Below, in pieces: positions 22,301 through 44,804 of a stretch of 64,000 nt of DNA. Within the stretch, counting starts at the first letter, position 1. Each line of letters opens with the position of its first letter. The notes under the pieces were generated by a model. The model was not told the origin of the DNA. It saw nothing but the letters and a program-made list of their open reading frames with translations, and did no database searches. The position numbers and the translations under genes were made by a program. The stretch comes from Bugula neritina. Lineage: Eukaryota > Bryozoa > Gymnolaemata > Cheilostomatida > Bugulidae. Where the stretch lies: positions 6,941,429 through 7,005,428 of the forward strand of contig OZ037769.1 of the NCBI GenBank assembly GCA_964035545.1, in the 5' to 3' direction.

Positions 22301-25300
22301 CAACTCTAAACCCGAGAACTTCAAACTATTGCACCCAGTTTACTCCAACTCGGAGCTGCCTATAGAACCATTCATTCACTTGACTCCTACACAAATGATG
22401 TATGAAACAGAATAATATTGTAGCTTCCCACTGGGCACAGTGTGACATTACATAATGCCAAATGAACTGCTGTTAATGTTAACTAGGATTGTGATGGCAC
22501 AACGTGATTTAATGGCAACTATTATCACTCAACACATTACACCATATATAATATTATACTATATTGTATGTCTAGTTGAATTAATCTATAAGAGATATAA
22601 CTGTAAACTACTCACTAGTTTAGATGCCAGACTGTCTTTAGCAAACACAGGAGTAATGAATACATAGGCAGGGATGAGTACAACTTGCATCAGGAAGCTG
22701 ACCACGCCCACAAAGCAGAAGAACTCTGCAGACGAAGAGTAGTTCTTAGTGAACAAACCAGAGGTCACCTCCTTTTCTTGCTCACAAAACGGAAGCATGA
22801 CATCAGCAGTCTTTTTGAATCTACAGGATAATTTCAAGTACAATGCAGAGATTCAAACAAAGACAGATAACTCCACACCAGTAGAACAGAGAAAACCTAC
22901 ATTCTACCATTGCACTTTGTGGTACTTGGGTTCAATATTTAAACAAATATCCCATATAGATCAGTATAAGCTTCAAATAATTATTAAACACACAATATGT
23001 GTGTTAAAAAGATTATTTTTAAAGTCATGAGAAAACATAGCATTTAGGCAGACAACTTTAAGATAGGGTGGAGGTTTACCTGAAAGGGTAGCTGTAGTTG
23101 ATTTCAACTTTGTGACTGCTGGTAACATTGCTAGCACTTGTACAGTAAACTCGTATTTGTGTGCCCGTCTTTACGCTGGTTATAGTAGCAAAAGCAAAAA
23201 TAGCCAAAACCTGCCAAAAGAAAAAAATCCGAATGTTGTACAAAAAAATGAGTGAACTTGGAGAAATGCGCAGGTTTTGCCTTAATAAAAATTCATTTTA
23301 TTATTAAAATTAGGACCAAATAAGTATCCTGCAAGAGGTTTGTTTTAATGCAAGTATACACTCAACATTAGCTGCTTTACATTAGTCTTCGGTCATGATA
23401 TTGATTTTACGTATATGACATTATATGATAGTGATAATGCAGACACTGCGTAAGTGCAGTCATTATCAAAGGGATATTTTAATGATCACATGTATTTGTA
23501 TCAGAAGAGCTTATTATGACGTAACATTATATATTCATTTTCATTTTGTACGTGTGATCTATTTGAGCAGCAGACGCAATACATGTGAATATAGCAAGCT
23601 ATTGTTGGTCGGGATATTATCTAGTACTGTTTTAATTTAATAGGAAATTGCAAATAAATTTGAACTGAAAACAAGTTTTTAATAAAAATCAGCCATGCCA
23701 AAGTTGTACTTTTTAAAATTCAAAGTAGTAAAAAGAAATATGGTGTGCATTCTGTAGTGTTGAGTTTACCCAGTGGCTCCAGTGGTGTAATGGTAGCACA
23801 CTTGCGTGCAAGCCGGAGGGCTCGAGTTTGATTCCCAGTGGGGGCAATATTATTTCTCTTATTCATTTTTCAAGAGTTTAGAAAAGGTATATTTAATGGA
23901 ACAGCCAGCCAGATGTTATTTTTTTTACCAAAACTATCAGTGAACAAGAAAAGGGATGTTGTAGCTCACAAGAATTATCCCCCCTGAACCACATATATCT
24001 AAATTAGCCCTGAAATTGCAAACTATAAGGGGAAACATATCTCACCCAGCCTTAATTAAAAAACAGTTAATGAAACTAAAAAATCCACACTGCTGACACC
24101 AGTCAACATGTCATTCTAGAAGAATCTTATTTTCTATGTAATAGTATGGCATGGATTTAAGTTCTAAAGAAAATTTGAACAACGTACACTGTAAATTCAT
24201 ATGTGTGGATGTTATAAACAAATGGTGTAAAAAAGTATAAATGAAGTATACAACTATTACAAGGGTAATATTCCACACATATTGGATGTAAGTGAATGAG
24301 ATGCCTTTACAACTTACCAGCTGTACCACTCTCATGAAACCCCTGGGCTCTCTCAATACTTCAAAATCGGCCTTTACGTTCTACAAGATATCATATGTGA
24401 ATAAAGTCGGGGCACATAAATTACACTACCCAAACATTTTAAGCTATATATCACAGCAATCAGTAGCTACTGACACAACTAAAAACAGTTGTAACCAATC
24501 AAATTTAATGTTACAAGTTGTAAATTTCACACAACTCATATTTATCATATGAATAGTTGAGACATAACGTAGCTGAGTAACTTGGATATGCGGTTTATAA
24601 ATGATTCGACGGTAGAGTTAATGGCTATTGATTTGTGATTAGGATTCTTTTGAGCAGGATCTAGATGCACGCTACGTGTACATATAATAGGTCTATATGC
24701 AATTCAAATGCAACTAGATTGTTACTACGCTACCAAATTTAGTAATGTAAAAGGCAGAAAGACATAAATGCTTGCATACATGTCTGTATACATGTATGCA
24801 AGTACTCACAGCTTATATAAGAAGAACGGCTACAGCATGCTTAAAATTCAGACACATAATTATTAAGTAAATCCATAGTAGCTACTTCTACTCATATGTG
24901 ATCTTAATTTGATGCAACATAAAAACACAACAATATCAAGTGCCTTCATTGATAACATGCACAACAAGTGTGGGTATAGCATAAAAATCAATTGCAATAC
25001 GAAATAATTTTACCAGAGTGTGTTAACTAGCTAGTAGATGCATAGAAATTGTTACATTAAACCCTATAAAATGTATCATTCAGAGAGCGCCATGGTTATA
25101 TAATACAGTGAAAATGCTACCACACTGGCTTAGTAAACACAAGTTTAACAGTTTGCTTCCCAGCAAAAAAAGACATTGATGATGTAAGAAAAGGCATTCA
25201 GTCAAAATTGCTTCTTTGTCACAATAGCAAAAAAGTTCTTAGCTTGCTTGAAGAACTCTTACTATCAGGACTTCTCACAAGAATGTAAACTTTAAAAACA

Positions 25301-25975
25301 AACATGAGTATAATATAACTGCATTCAATCTAAAATAAAAAAATAAATAAGAAAAACATTTTATTATTAAAATTAGTCAAACATGAAATAATTCATGATC
25401 TGCACCTTTTTTGGGTACATTTTAGAACATCAATAGCTACAGCTTGTAATTTAAAAATGACAAGAAATGTCATTTTGTTTCAAAAATACTGTTCACAAAC
25501 ATTTGGTTAAACACATTGTAAAATAAATTGTGTGATTGAATAAATGAAATCATGTTACTACCTAAGATTTTTTTTAAAGTTTAGCAATAATAATACTATT
25601 TTACTGTAGATAAAAGAAAATAATACTATAATGATGATATAATGGCAGAGAAAACTACTAATAACTACTGATATTACAACTATGACTATTCCAAGTGTGC
25701 CTAATACTCATACTGCAATCAAAATAGTGATAATTATATTTCGGCAAAACTGTTGCTAAAAATTATGTTAATATTTAGCTGATAACATTAAAAACTATAA
25801 CTTATTTAGTATAAGTATAACTCTAAGTATAACTATAACTATAACTTCAACAGGATAGCCAACCTTATTTTATTCCTACTCTTATACGTAGACAAACTTA
25901 GAGCTACATTATTATTTACTAAATAATTCAAACTATATTATCAATACTTACACTCAATAAATCCATGATCGACAT
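19311..25975 (-). CDS. Synaptophysin-family vesicle membrane protein
   Basis: Seven exons on the minus strand: 25975-25952 (ATG, 8 codons), 24380-24318, 23210-23080, 22820-22616, 21171-20992, 20215-20089 and 19429-19311. All have GT-AG borders and consistent phases, giving 282 aa, close to synaptophysin/pantophysin size. Family landmarks are FEVLREPRGFMRVVQL before TM1, VLAIFAFAT in TM1, YPFR at the end of the first luminal loop, NYSSSAEFF entering TM2, DFLVSVAW...STAWA in TM3 and FGFLNMGLCGASLWFLFKET in TM4. The C-terminal cytoplasmic tail is Gly/Tyr-rich and ends in YYGQPTY, like the tyrosine-rich tails of synaptophysins. Four-helix MARVEL proteins of this type sit in small secretory or synaptic vesicles. 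Whether this is the SYP, SYPL or SYNPR type cannot be decided because invertebrates often have one ancestral form. The very short first exon is the least certain part. Confidence 0.9.
19439..19610. repeat. 22-bp tandem repeat interrupted by a GC-rich block
   Basis: Units containing GGTATACAGCAATACACCAC repeat about four times from 19439. A GC-rich stretch at 19526-19560 (with CCGCCACCCGCGCAGG and a doubled AAAGGTGACC) interrupts them, and one or two more units follow to 19606. The array lies inside the last intron of the synaptophysin-family gene, just upstream of its final exon acceptor. Confidence 0.75.
21187..21380. repeat. AT-only low-complexity (ATAATA)n stretch
   Basis: Nearly pure A/T sequence with irregular ATAATA and AATAATAT repeats. 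It lies in an intron of the synaptophysin-family gene, adjacent to the acceptor of its fifth exon. Open frames here are artefacts of composition. Confidence 0.8.
22231..22382. mobile_element. Fold-back (long inverted repeat) element, copy 1
   Basis: Two arms of about 60 bases (22231-22297 and 22314-22382) are inverted copies of one another. Each carries ATGGTTCTATA followed by GCAGCTCCGAGTTGGAG, and they are separated by a short spacer. Related copies are at 60710-60865 and 61989-62095. The element is non-coding and sits in an intron of the synaptophysin-family gene. Confidence 0.8.
23775..23846 (+). repeat. tRNA-like sequence (SINE or tRNA pseudogene)
   Basis: A 72-base stretch with tRNA features: a GGCTCCA 5' arm pairs imperfectly with TGGGGGC at the 3' end, TGGTGTAATGGTAGC matches a D arm/A box, and GAGTTTGATTCCC matches a T arm/B box. 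The anticodon stem is poorly paired: a possible GCA anticodon has mismatched closing pairs, and CTTGC/GCAAG instead forms a 2-base-loop hairpin. It shares its first half with the element at 1.6 kb, so a dispersed tRNA-derived repeat is more likely than a working gene. Confidence 0.6.
25219..25286 (+). repeat. Dispersed repeat fragment, copy A
   Basis: Shares CACAATAGCAAAAAAGTYCTTAGC and a downstream TTCTCACA(A/G)GAATG with 46438-46507 at similar spacing, on the same strand. The class is unknown and no coding is seen. It lies in the first intron of the synaptophysin-family gene. Confidence 0.55.
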
Positions 25976-26039
25976 GAATAAGAATCGTACCGGCACTGGT
26001 CCAACTGTTACTCCCTTATTCAGTCAAGCTTTAAAAAGA

Positions 26040-29000
26040 AATTCATAAAAAGTAAAATTAAATATCAGCATCGTGCTGAGAAAATCAGTATGAGTATGAG
26101 TATAACTTCGATTCCTACTTTGAGTTCGCCTTGAGGTTGAAGCTTTGTTAAAACTTTCGGCTCATTATCACATCAATATTCAATGCATTACCATTACTAT
26201 TATAATTATACAAGTTTATTCTAATATTGCAAATAGTAGTGCAATTTAAAACATAATTATACTAATACTCACTGTATACTACACGATGTGCTTGCAAGTT
26301 TAAGTTGCACTTGCAGTCTTGCACCACAGGCCAAATTGAAATTCAGACTTCAGTTTGAATTTGAATTTGCGTTTACAAAAGAATCTTTAACAACGAATTT
26401 TCTACTAAATACAAAAACCATAATTTAGGTGTACACAAAACAGAAAAATAATTCTCCAACTCATAAACGACCAAGCGAAAGTTTATGTACGCTCAATAGT
26501 ATCACAATCACTATCAGTATCGCTGAGATTTGTTTAACTTCCAGTATTACTTTCGTTTTAGTTACAAAGCGAAAATCAATTTCTGGTGTAGGTTCGGGCT
26601 TATGACGATCCAAAATTACATATTGAAAAGTGCACAACGACGCTATCATCAGTAAGTATTAAACGGGTGTCAGCTACAAAACCCCTAAACAAATTTTACA
26701 AAAATGTAAACCTGAACTAAAGCAACACGCCACAATAGGTTTTGCAAGTTTTTTTTCTGCGGTCTGATTTTCATTCATTTTTGCTAAAACACAGTAAAGC
26801 ACATACTCATACTCATATTCATACTGATACTCATATACTCATTCAATTTCATGGTGATAATAGCAAAAAAATTAAATTAACATTTAAATTATATATTAGA
26901 AATTCGTTTTTTTTCACTTTATGATGTTAGGAAGTAATGATGATTTTCACTGATACTCATAGTCAAACTCAATGTCATAGTCATACTCATAGTGATAGTC
27001 ATACTCAATCTCATACCCATACTGATAGTCTGATACTCATAGTGATAGTGACACTGATTGTCACTATGCAGTATGACTATGAGTATGACTTTGACTATGA
27101 GTAGGAGCATGCTGTAAGTGTAACTGTAAGTGTAAGACTAAGACTAAGTCATAAGATTAAGTGTATCAGTATGCGTATCAGTATGAGTATGAATGTATCA
27201 ATATCAATATGACTATGACTATCAGTATTTATATAACTCTGACTCTCAGTCTCACAGTGTCGCACTCACTGCTAGTGTTTAATTACTTAGTACTGACAGT
27301 TACTTATTACTACTTACTCTCAGTCAGCAGTGTGTAACAGTAACACTAATAGTAATATTAACACTAACAGTAACAGTCACAATCAGAATCATAGTCACTT
27401 ATCTTCAGTATCACTATGATTATTGCATTTACTAATAGAATATTGCTCAGTGATTATAATATCGATATCAATATGAATAAGCATAAACTTGAAGTAAAAG
27501 TGATACTGATAGATTTTAAAACTGTCATACTGATAGCAATACTCATAGTCATACTAATAGTAATAGTGATACTGATACGTGATAGTCACACTTCATTCAT
27601 AGTCTAAGTCATAATGATACCCATACTTTAACAGTAAATCATAATGATACTCATGGTGACTCATTGATGATCATGATTGCATTTTGATTAATTTTTATTT
27701 TTGTTCTATTTTACTGTGCAGGTTTGAATCTGAAAAATGAGACACCAGTTTTTTGTTGACCATTTGATTTGATCTTTGAATTTTACTAAACTCTGAAAGC
27801 TCAAAGCTTTCTGTTTTGCTGCTATTTATTTTAATTTTTGATATTTTTATTGAAAATTTCACCTTATTTCTAAAAGTAACTGAAATTATTATTAGCTTTT
27901 ACATTTCGATTTATTTTTCGTTATGTGAGATTAAAGGATAACCATAAGACGTGAATTCATAATGAATAAATGATGACCATTGTTCATGTTGTAATTGATA
28001 AAATAAATATAATCATAATAGAGACTACTATAATTTATATTTCATGATTATCTTAGTAATTGTTTTCACCTGAAAGTTATAAAGTCTAATGTCACCATGG
28101 CTAAGCCTATCAACTTAATCACAATATTTTTACTTTTAGCTTCACCACCAAAAAACTAGAGTGTGCTGGTGTCGCATGATAAATCAAAAACCAAAAAAAA
28201 TCATAACAATAAATCACGAATAAATTGATGACCTATTCTATTTTATGATAAGTAATATGTAACAGTAAAACTTAAACATAAACTAGACATGAATTGATAA
28301 CCTAGCCTTCTTTATAATAAATAGTGTATAACAGTAAAACATAAACATGTCATTAATATATTTTGCTTCTTTGGTGGCGTAACTATAGACTCCTAATATT
28401 TATACTAAATATTTGGCCAAACTAGACTCCAACTGTAACTAAGAAACTGGTAGTCTTAATGTTTCTATATATTTCTTACAAAAACTTTAAATAGCATAGC
28501 CAGGGAACCTCACCAGTAAATTCATAAAGTAGGCAATCCACTATTGCACCAGCTTAATCAAAAGGCCCAAAACTGTTACAAAGGAAAGTATTACATTATG
28601 CATTGCGTTTGCCTCATTTGTTGGCTTTTAGCTTAATAACTAAAAATCTTGCTGTGCTGAATTATGGAAATAAAACAAAGATGGCACATAATATAGAATG
28701 GGCAAGTCTGTTTCCTTGCATAAATTTTAATATACTATTGTTAAATCAAATAATTGTCATATATAAACTAATCTTTATTATCATGATTATAACAACTATT
28801 TGTATAGCTATAATTGTACATATACTAATAAAGTTGAAGGAATACCCTTACTGTTGGTAACTTATACTTTGTTCAACAAATTCAAATTGAGGCAGTGAGC
28901 ATTAATGTAGAAAGGGTACATACTGAGGGTACTCCCAAATACTATTGAATCTGATACCGATAGTCACAGTCTGAGTATGAGTCTTACTGACATATGACTC

Positions 29001-29470
29001 ACATTTACATTAATAATCATACTGGCACTTATACTTATAAGTTTTATGTACTAATAATAATAAATCGAGTGTGTTATATTTTTCCATCAAAACCATAAGA
29101 GTTGGTGTAATAGTTTGAGTCTTGCCTTTAGTAAAGAGTAGTAGTAGTAATATAAGGCAATTAAATAGTATGTCACATATAGTATGAGGTTGCTAGCATG
29201 TGTGAAGTATGTGTAATAGTAATAGTTACATCCCATACATGTCACAATGGTTTATTATTCATATAGGTCATGTGACTTGGGTTTTAATAATATATAAGTT
29301 GTTTATAAGTTATATAAATAGCTATTTGTTACATAGCACTAAATTTGGATAATTATGCTCTAGTTTTATTTTATTGCAACTTTTAGAAAAATTGTAATGG
29401 GCCAATAGCATTCAATATTTATGCATCTAATCTTTTTTACAGAGTTTGTAATTTTTCAGACTGCAACATA
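26040..29470. repeat. Region of degenerate simple sequence between divergent genes
   Basis: The space between the divergent starts of the synaptophysin-family gene and PSMA5 is dominated, especially at 26780-27660, by scrambled six-base words such as ACTCAT, AGTCAT, AGTGAT and GATACT, without a fixed period. Shorter relatives occur near 25600-25870, 28950-29040 and 42890-43340. Such cryptic simple sequence usually arises by slippage and point mutation. Open frames rich in Ile, Val and Thr here are compositional artefacts. Confidence 0.6.
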
Positions 29471-29481
29471 ATACTGACGTG

Positions 29482-32400
29482 ATGTTTCTAACTCGATCGG
29501 AATATGATAGAGGAGTGAATACATTCTCACCAGAAGGGAGATTGTTTCAAGTGGAATATGCTATTGAAGCCATCAAATTGGGCTCCACAGCCATAGGTTT
29601 ACAGACCTCTGAAGGGGTGGTACTAGCTGTCGAGAAGAGAGTCACCTCACCATTAATAGAGGCCGACAGCATAGAAAAAATCTTTGAAGTTGATTCTCAT
29701 CTTGGTATGTTAGAAATAATTTGTGCTTTTTTGTAAGTATTTAAGGCTAAAATATTGAAAGATAATTTAAACCTATCTCATTAAGGATGTTGAAGATTCA
29801 ACACTGAAATGACAATCCTCTATTTCATGTGAAAGAATTATCCCCAGCTGAGCTTTTTTAAGAGCATTAACTTTTTTTGCACATGATTACTTTTTGTGTA
29901 GAAAAATTATATTTTTATGTGGATGAAGTAGATTGTAGAAAAGAGATTGTAGGAAGATAGCAAAGCATCATATTTCTTAGTTCTTTATATATATTGTCTA
30001 CATCTGTATTCTACCACAGTTAGCTAGCTAGCTAGATATAATGTTCTGTCAGTTTAGTGACTAACATATTATACTTTATTCTGATCACAGGATGTGCCAT
30101 GAGTGGTCTGATTGCTGACAGCAGAACTCTGATAGACAGAGCTAGAGTTGAGGCTCAGGTATGCTTCACCTGTCAGCGTACTTTATTTATACACTGTATA
30201 GTATATGTGATATACACTGTATAGTATATTGGTGGAGTATATGTGATATACACTGTATAGTATATTGGTAGAGTATATGTGATACACGCTGTATAGTATA
30301 TTGGTGGAGTATATGTGATATACATTGTATAGTATATTGGTAGAGTATATGTGATATACACTGTATAGTATATTGGTAGAGTATATGTGATATACACTGT
30401 ATAGTATATTGGTAGAGTATATGTGATATACACTGTATAGTATATTGGTAGAGTATATGTGATATACATTGTATAGTATATTGGTAGAGTATATGTGATA
30501 TACACTGTATAGTATATTGGTAGAGTATATGTGATATACACTGTATAGTATATTGGTAGAGTATATGTGATATACACTGTATAGTATATTGGTAGAGTAT
30601 ATGTGATATACACTGTATAGTATATTGGTAGAGTATATGTGATATACACTGTATAGTATATTGGTAGAGTATATGTGATATACATTGTATAGTATATTGG
30701 TAGAGTATATGTGATATACACTGTATAGTATATTGGTAGAGTATATGTGATATACACTGTATAGTATATTGGTAGAGTATATGTGATATACACTGTATAG
30801 TATATTGGTAGAGTATATGTGATATACACTGTATAGTATATTGGTAGAGTATATGTGATATACATTGTATAGTATATTGGTAGAGTATATGTGATATACA
30901 CTGTATAGTATATTGGTAGAGTATATGTGATATACATTGTATAGTATATTGGTAGAGTATATGTGATATACACTGTATAGTATATTGGTAGAGTATATGT
31001 GATATACTCTGTATAGTATATTATTGTTTTAGAATCACTGGTTCACTTACGATGAAAAGATGTCAGTGGAAAGTGTCACTCAGTCTGTTAGTAACTTAGC
31101 CCTAGCTTTTGGTGACGACGATGCTGAACCTGGGGCTATGGTGTGTTGAGATCTAACTGTAGTTTTTTCTATGATCACTCTTATATTCGTTTGCTGATAA
31201 TTGAGAAGTTAACACAAGTTTGAATATCAAGACATTACTTTCTGGTTTAGAATACAATCATTTATTGGCCTTGACACAGAATGCTTTGCACTGACTGCAT
31301 GTATTTTGTTTTAGAGCCGTCCATTTGGTGTGGCACTTCTATTTGCTGGTATTGATGAGAACGGGCCACAGTTGTAAGTTTACTCTATGTATTCCTCCAT
31401 TGCTGATTTTATACATTTGTTTTATACTATTTATACTATGTAACCTCACTATATACCCTCACTGTGTACCTTCATTGTGTACTCTCCCTGTATACCCTCA
31501 CTATATACCCTCACTGTGTACCTTCACTGTGTACCTTCACTATGTACTCTCCCTGTATACCCTCATCATGTACTCTCCCTGTATACCCTCACTGTATACC
31601 CTCACTATATACCCTCACTATGTACTCTCACTATGTATCCTCCCTGTATACCCTCACTATATACCCTCACTGTGTACCTTCATTGTGTACCTTCACTGTG
31701 TACCTTCACTATGTACTCTCCCTATATACCCTCACTATGTACTCTCACTATGTATCCTCCCTGTATACCCTCACTATATACCCTCACTGTGTACTCTCCC
31801 TATATACCCTCACTATGTACCCTCCCTGTATACCCTCACTATTTACCCTCACTATGTACTCTCCCTGTATGCCCTCACTATATACCCTCACTATTTACCC
31901 TCACTATATACCCTCACTCTCTGTACTGCCCTCTACTTGTCTGCAGGTACCATTTAGACCCGTCTGGTACATTCATACGATACGATGCTAAGGCCATAGG
32001 TTCTGCATCTGAAGGGGCACAGCAGTCACTGCAAGATGTTTTCCACAAGGTAAGTCCACCACTCTCTGCATTACCAGTTGACAATAAAATTTCTGGAGAT
32101 GTTGGAGCTAGCAAGTGTTGAAAGTTTCTATTAAATAACACCCGAATATGTGATGAGATGGGAATTTACAGGACGACTTGTATTAGTTTCATTAGTATCC
32201 ATCTTATAAATATTATCATGTGTCTTCAGTCTATGAACCTAGAGACAGCCATTAAAGAAGTGATGAAAATCCTCAAACAAGTGATGGAAGAAAAACTTAC
32301 CAGTAAAAATGTTGAGGTAATAGTTGCACCCCTATACTAGGTAGCACTTTTATATTGGTACTAGTAGTTGATGTTGGGCAGTCAGGACTATAATGTGTAT

Positions 32401-32615
32401 GTACATGTGTATTAGACTTAATAATCACACTATGCTGCTCATCTTATAATATAATGCTTTGCTAGCATCCCCAGTTGGTTTTTCTGGTACTGCTGTAGCC
32501 AAATGTATAACTAATGCTCATTGTGTTTTATTTTTAGCTTGCAATAGTAACAAAAGCTGATGGCTTCCAAAGATATAACAAACAACAGTTGGAAGATTTG
32601 GTGAAGGAATTGTAA
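29482..32615 (+). CDS. PSMA5: 20S proteasome subunit alpha type-5
   Basis: Seven exons: 29482-29704, 30091-30158, 31033-31140, 31315-31373, 31947-32049, 32230-32316 and 32538-32615. Their sum is 726 nt, 241 codons plus stop, the same length as human PSMA5. Splice phases agree throughout. The start [20 protein letters not shown] contains the alpha-subunit N-terminal signature that helps gate the 20S channel. [49 protein letters not shown] and [10 protein letters not shown] follow in the order of the family. The subunit (alpha 5, zeta) sits in the outer heptameric ring of the 20S core and is structural, without a catalytic N-terminal Thr. The start is the second of two in-frame start-like codons (GTG then ATG); the ATG gives the conserved MFLTR. 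Introns 2 and 4 are largely minisatellite. The 3' end faces NAMPT about 500 bases away. Confidence 0.98.
30190..31025. repeat. 36-bp minisatellite in PSMA5 intron 2, about 22 copies
   Basis: A 36-bp unit containing GTATAGTATATTGGTAGAG and TATATGTGATATACACT repeats almost perfectly from just after exon 2 to eight bases before the acceptor of exon 3. Variants swap ACACT for ACATT or TAGAG for TGGAG. Because 36 is a multiple of three, one minus-strand frame stays open for 266 codons, but it is only a repeat artefact. Confidence 0.95.
31440..31925. repeat. 13-bp minisatellite in PSMA5 intron 4, about 37 copies
   Basis: The unit TACCCTCACTATA, with frequent variants TACCTTCACTGTG and TACTCTCCCTGTA, repeats with a 13-bp period. 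Because 13 is not a multiple of three and the unit lacks plus-strand stops, all three plus frames stay open for 170-215 codons; none is coding. The pyrimidine-rich strand runs straight into the acceptor of exon 5. Confidence 0.93.
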
Positions 32616-33111
32616 ATATTTACTGTTGTGATTCATCTAGTATATATTTAGAAATTATTATATAACCTATAAATACAATATGTAATTATATTAAAAATAT
32701 TTCAATCAAATAGTTTTTCATCTTCAAAGTACACAAGTAAAAGATTAGCTAAGATATAATGTGGCAGACAGCACAGCTGAGTTTGGTAGCAAAATGAGTA
32801 CAGATGGATTGTATATAAAAAGGTCAATCGCAAACATATCAAAAAAATAAACAAATCTCAAACAAAGCTAGCAAATAAAATCACAGGATAGACATATATA
32901 GTAACGTAAAAGATTTGGTCTCATTTACCACATGTAAAGTATAACCTAATTCAGCAGTATGTTTTAAAATTGGAAATCTGTTCAATAACTGTAGAAAAGG
33001 AATGTAATGGATTTCAGGAAGAAATTAAAAAAGAATATTTTTTCACTCTCAAAATATAAATCGCGTAAAATTGAAATTGATGGCCTATAGCTAACTATTA
33101 AGAGTATACTG
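32616..33111. other. Intergenic space between the 3' ends of PSMA5 and NAMPT
   Basis: AT-rich sequence between two convergent stop codons, holding both 3' UTRs. Plus-strand AATAAA hexamers occur at 32846-32851 and 32874-32879 and could serve PSMA5. No gene is seen. Confidence 0.6.
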
Positions 33112-43464
<10,353 letters not shown>

Positions 43465-44800
43465 CCTGATACTAACTCTAAGTCTAATGCTTATGCTTAG
43501 CCTTATGGCTTAACTTCAAGAGGTTATGCCCTACTAACACTAACTACTTCCAAGTTTTATATTTCAACTTTATAAATTTATAAAATATTAATTTCAATTA
43601 GGTTTGTCAAAGTCTGGTAGATTTTGGGACAAAATACAACTACAGCTGCAATGAAAATGTATAACTGCTACAGATTGCAGTCTTTTATCGAATGATCTTT
43701 ACTCATAATCATAATGACTGCACCTTCATTGAAGCGTTAAACTGATAACATGCAAAGCGAAACTGATAAAAGTGTACCGCAGAAAGGCCAGTGTTTTTTA
43801 AATTACTTTTCATATATGTTTGGGCAGGTTTAAATCCTACTCTTACGATAAAATTGAGCTATACAGAGTCCCGGCAACAAGCGTTTATTCGCTCAATTGT
43901 TGCTATGGCATTAGATCCATAACTTAACAAGTTAAGTTTGTGTTTATACACTAAAGAGGGTTCCCCGTAAAGCTGTATTTTAAAAGAACCGAAGATGAGG
44001 TCAAGGACAGGTTGCCAAAATCATTCGAAGCAACATCAAGTGTTATTTTTTGATTACGCCACTGGCTGAAAGTAAAAAGCCTAAGCTATAGAGTTGTCCC
44101 ACCGATGTCACTATGACTCTTCGCGTAACTTTGATTTGGTGGATGCAAAAGAATTGCTAGAAACAGCGGAGAGTTGGGGATCGTTGAGTGCTGTGCGCGT
44201 AAAGATATAGTTTTCTAACGGCCGAACTTGACACCCCGAACCATTACACTCAATTACTACCGACTTTGTGCAGGCTGCAAGCGATTTCATCGCTGCAATA
44301 GCAGTCTACAGAGCTTTGAAATCTTATAAAGGAGTCTTCTAGTAGTAGTCGTTAGTAGTTATACTTATAGTTGTAGCTTTGCAAGGAGCTTTGTAACTGC
44401 AAGTCAGTGTTAGTATACCGCCACAACAGCTTTATCTTTCATCAATATGAATATAATATATTGAATTATATTGTAGGTAAAACTAACTTACAACCACGCT
44501 CACACTTCACAGAGTGAGAGTTACACTTACTGTTAGTGTTACTGTTGGTGTTAGACTTAGATATCTTTGTCTTTCATTATCATTATGATTATGGATATCA
44601 TTATGATATTAATTCAAATTGTCATTAGACATTATGATAGTGATTTACTTTTATATTATTTTTATTTTTTTAGTTGGCAAATTGAAAGTTAATCGCTTAG
44701 CCTTAAAGTTAAAGTTTTACTTTTACTTTAGTTATAGCTATACTTAAACTAAAACTGTTAAACTTAAAGTTAACGATATTGATAATGATTGTCACAGTCA
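43465..44800. promoter_or_regulatory. Probable 5' flank of NAMPT (no defined motif)
   Basis: Sequence upstream of the NAMPT start on the minus strand. The block 43780-44330 is richer in CpG (for example TTCGCGTAACTTT and CGGCCGAAC) than the surrounding AT-rich DNA, which could mark a promoter. No TATA box or other core element was identified with confidence. Nothing else coding is seen. Confidence 0.3.
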
Positions 44801-44804
44801 ACTA

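Noticed and set aside
23775-23846. Functional tRNA gene
   Set aside because: The acceptor and T arms are tRNA-like, but the anticodon stem does not pair and the same head sequence recurs at 1.6 kb, so a dispersed repeat or pseudogene is more likely.
26461-26649. 62-codon minus-strand open frame upstream of the synaptophysin-family start
   Set aside because: It overlaps degenerate simple sequence, lacks a splice link in phase to the gene, and has no recognised domain.
30173-30973. 266-codon open frame on the minus strand with a 12-residue [11 protein letters not shown] repeat
   Set aside because: It is the translation of the 36-bp intronic minisatellite. The array lies wholly between PSMA5 exons 2 and 3, and the frame exists only because 36 is divisible by three.
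31325-32121. Three long overlapping plus-strand open frames rich in Tyr, Pro, Ser and Leu
   Set aside because: All derive from the 13-bp array of PSMA5 intron 4 plus real exon sequence read in the wrong or right frame at its ends.
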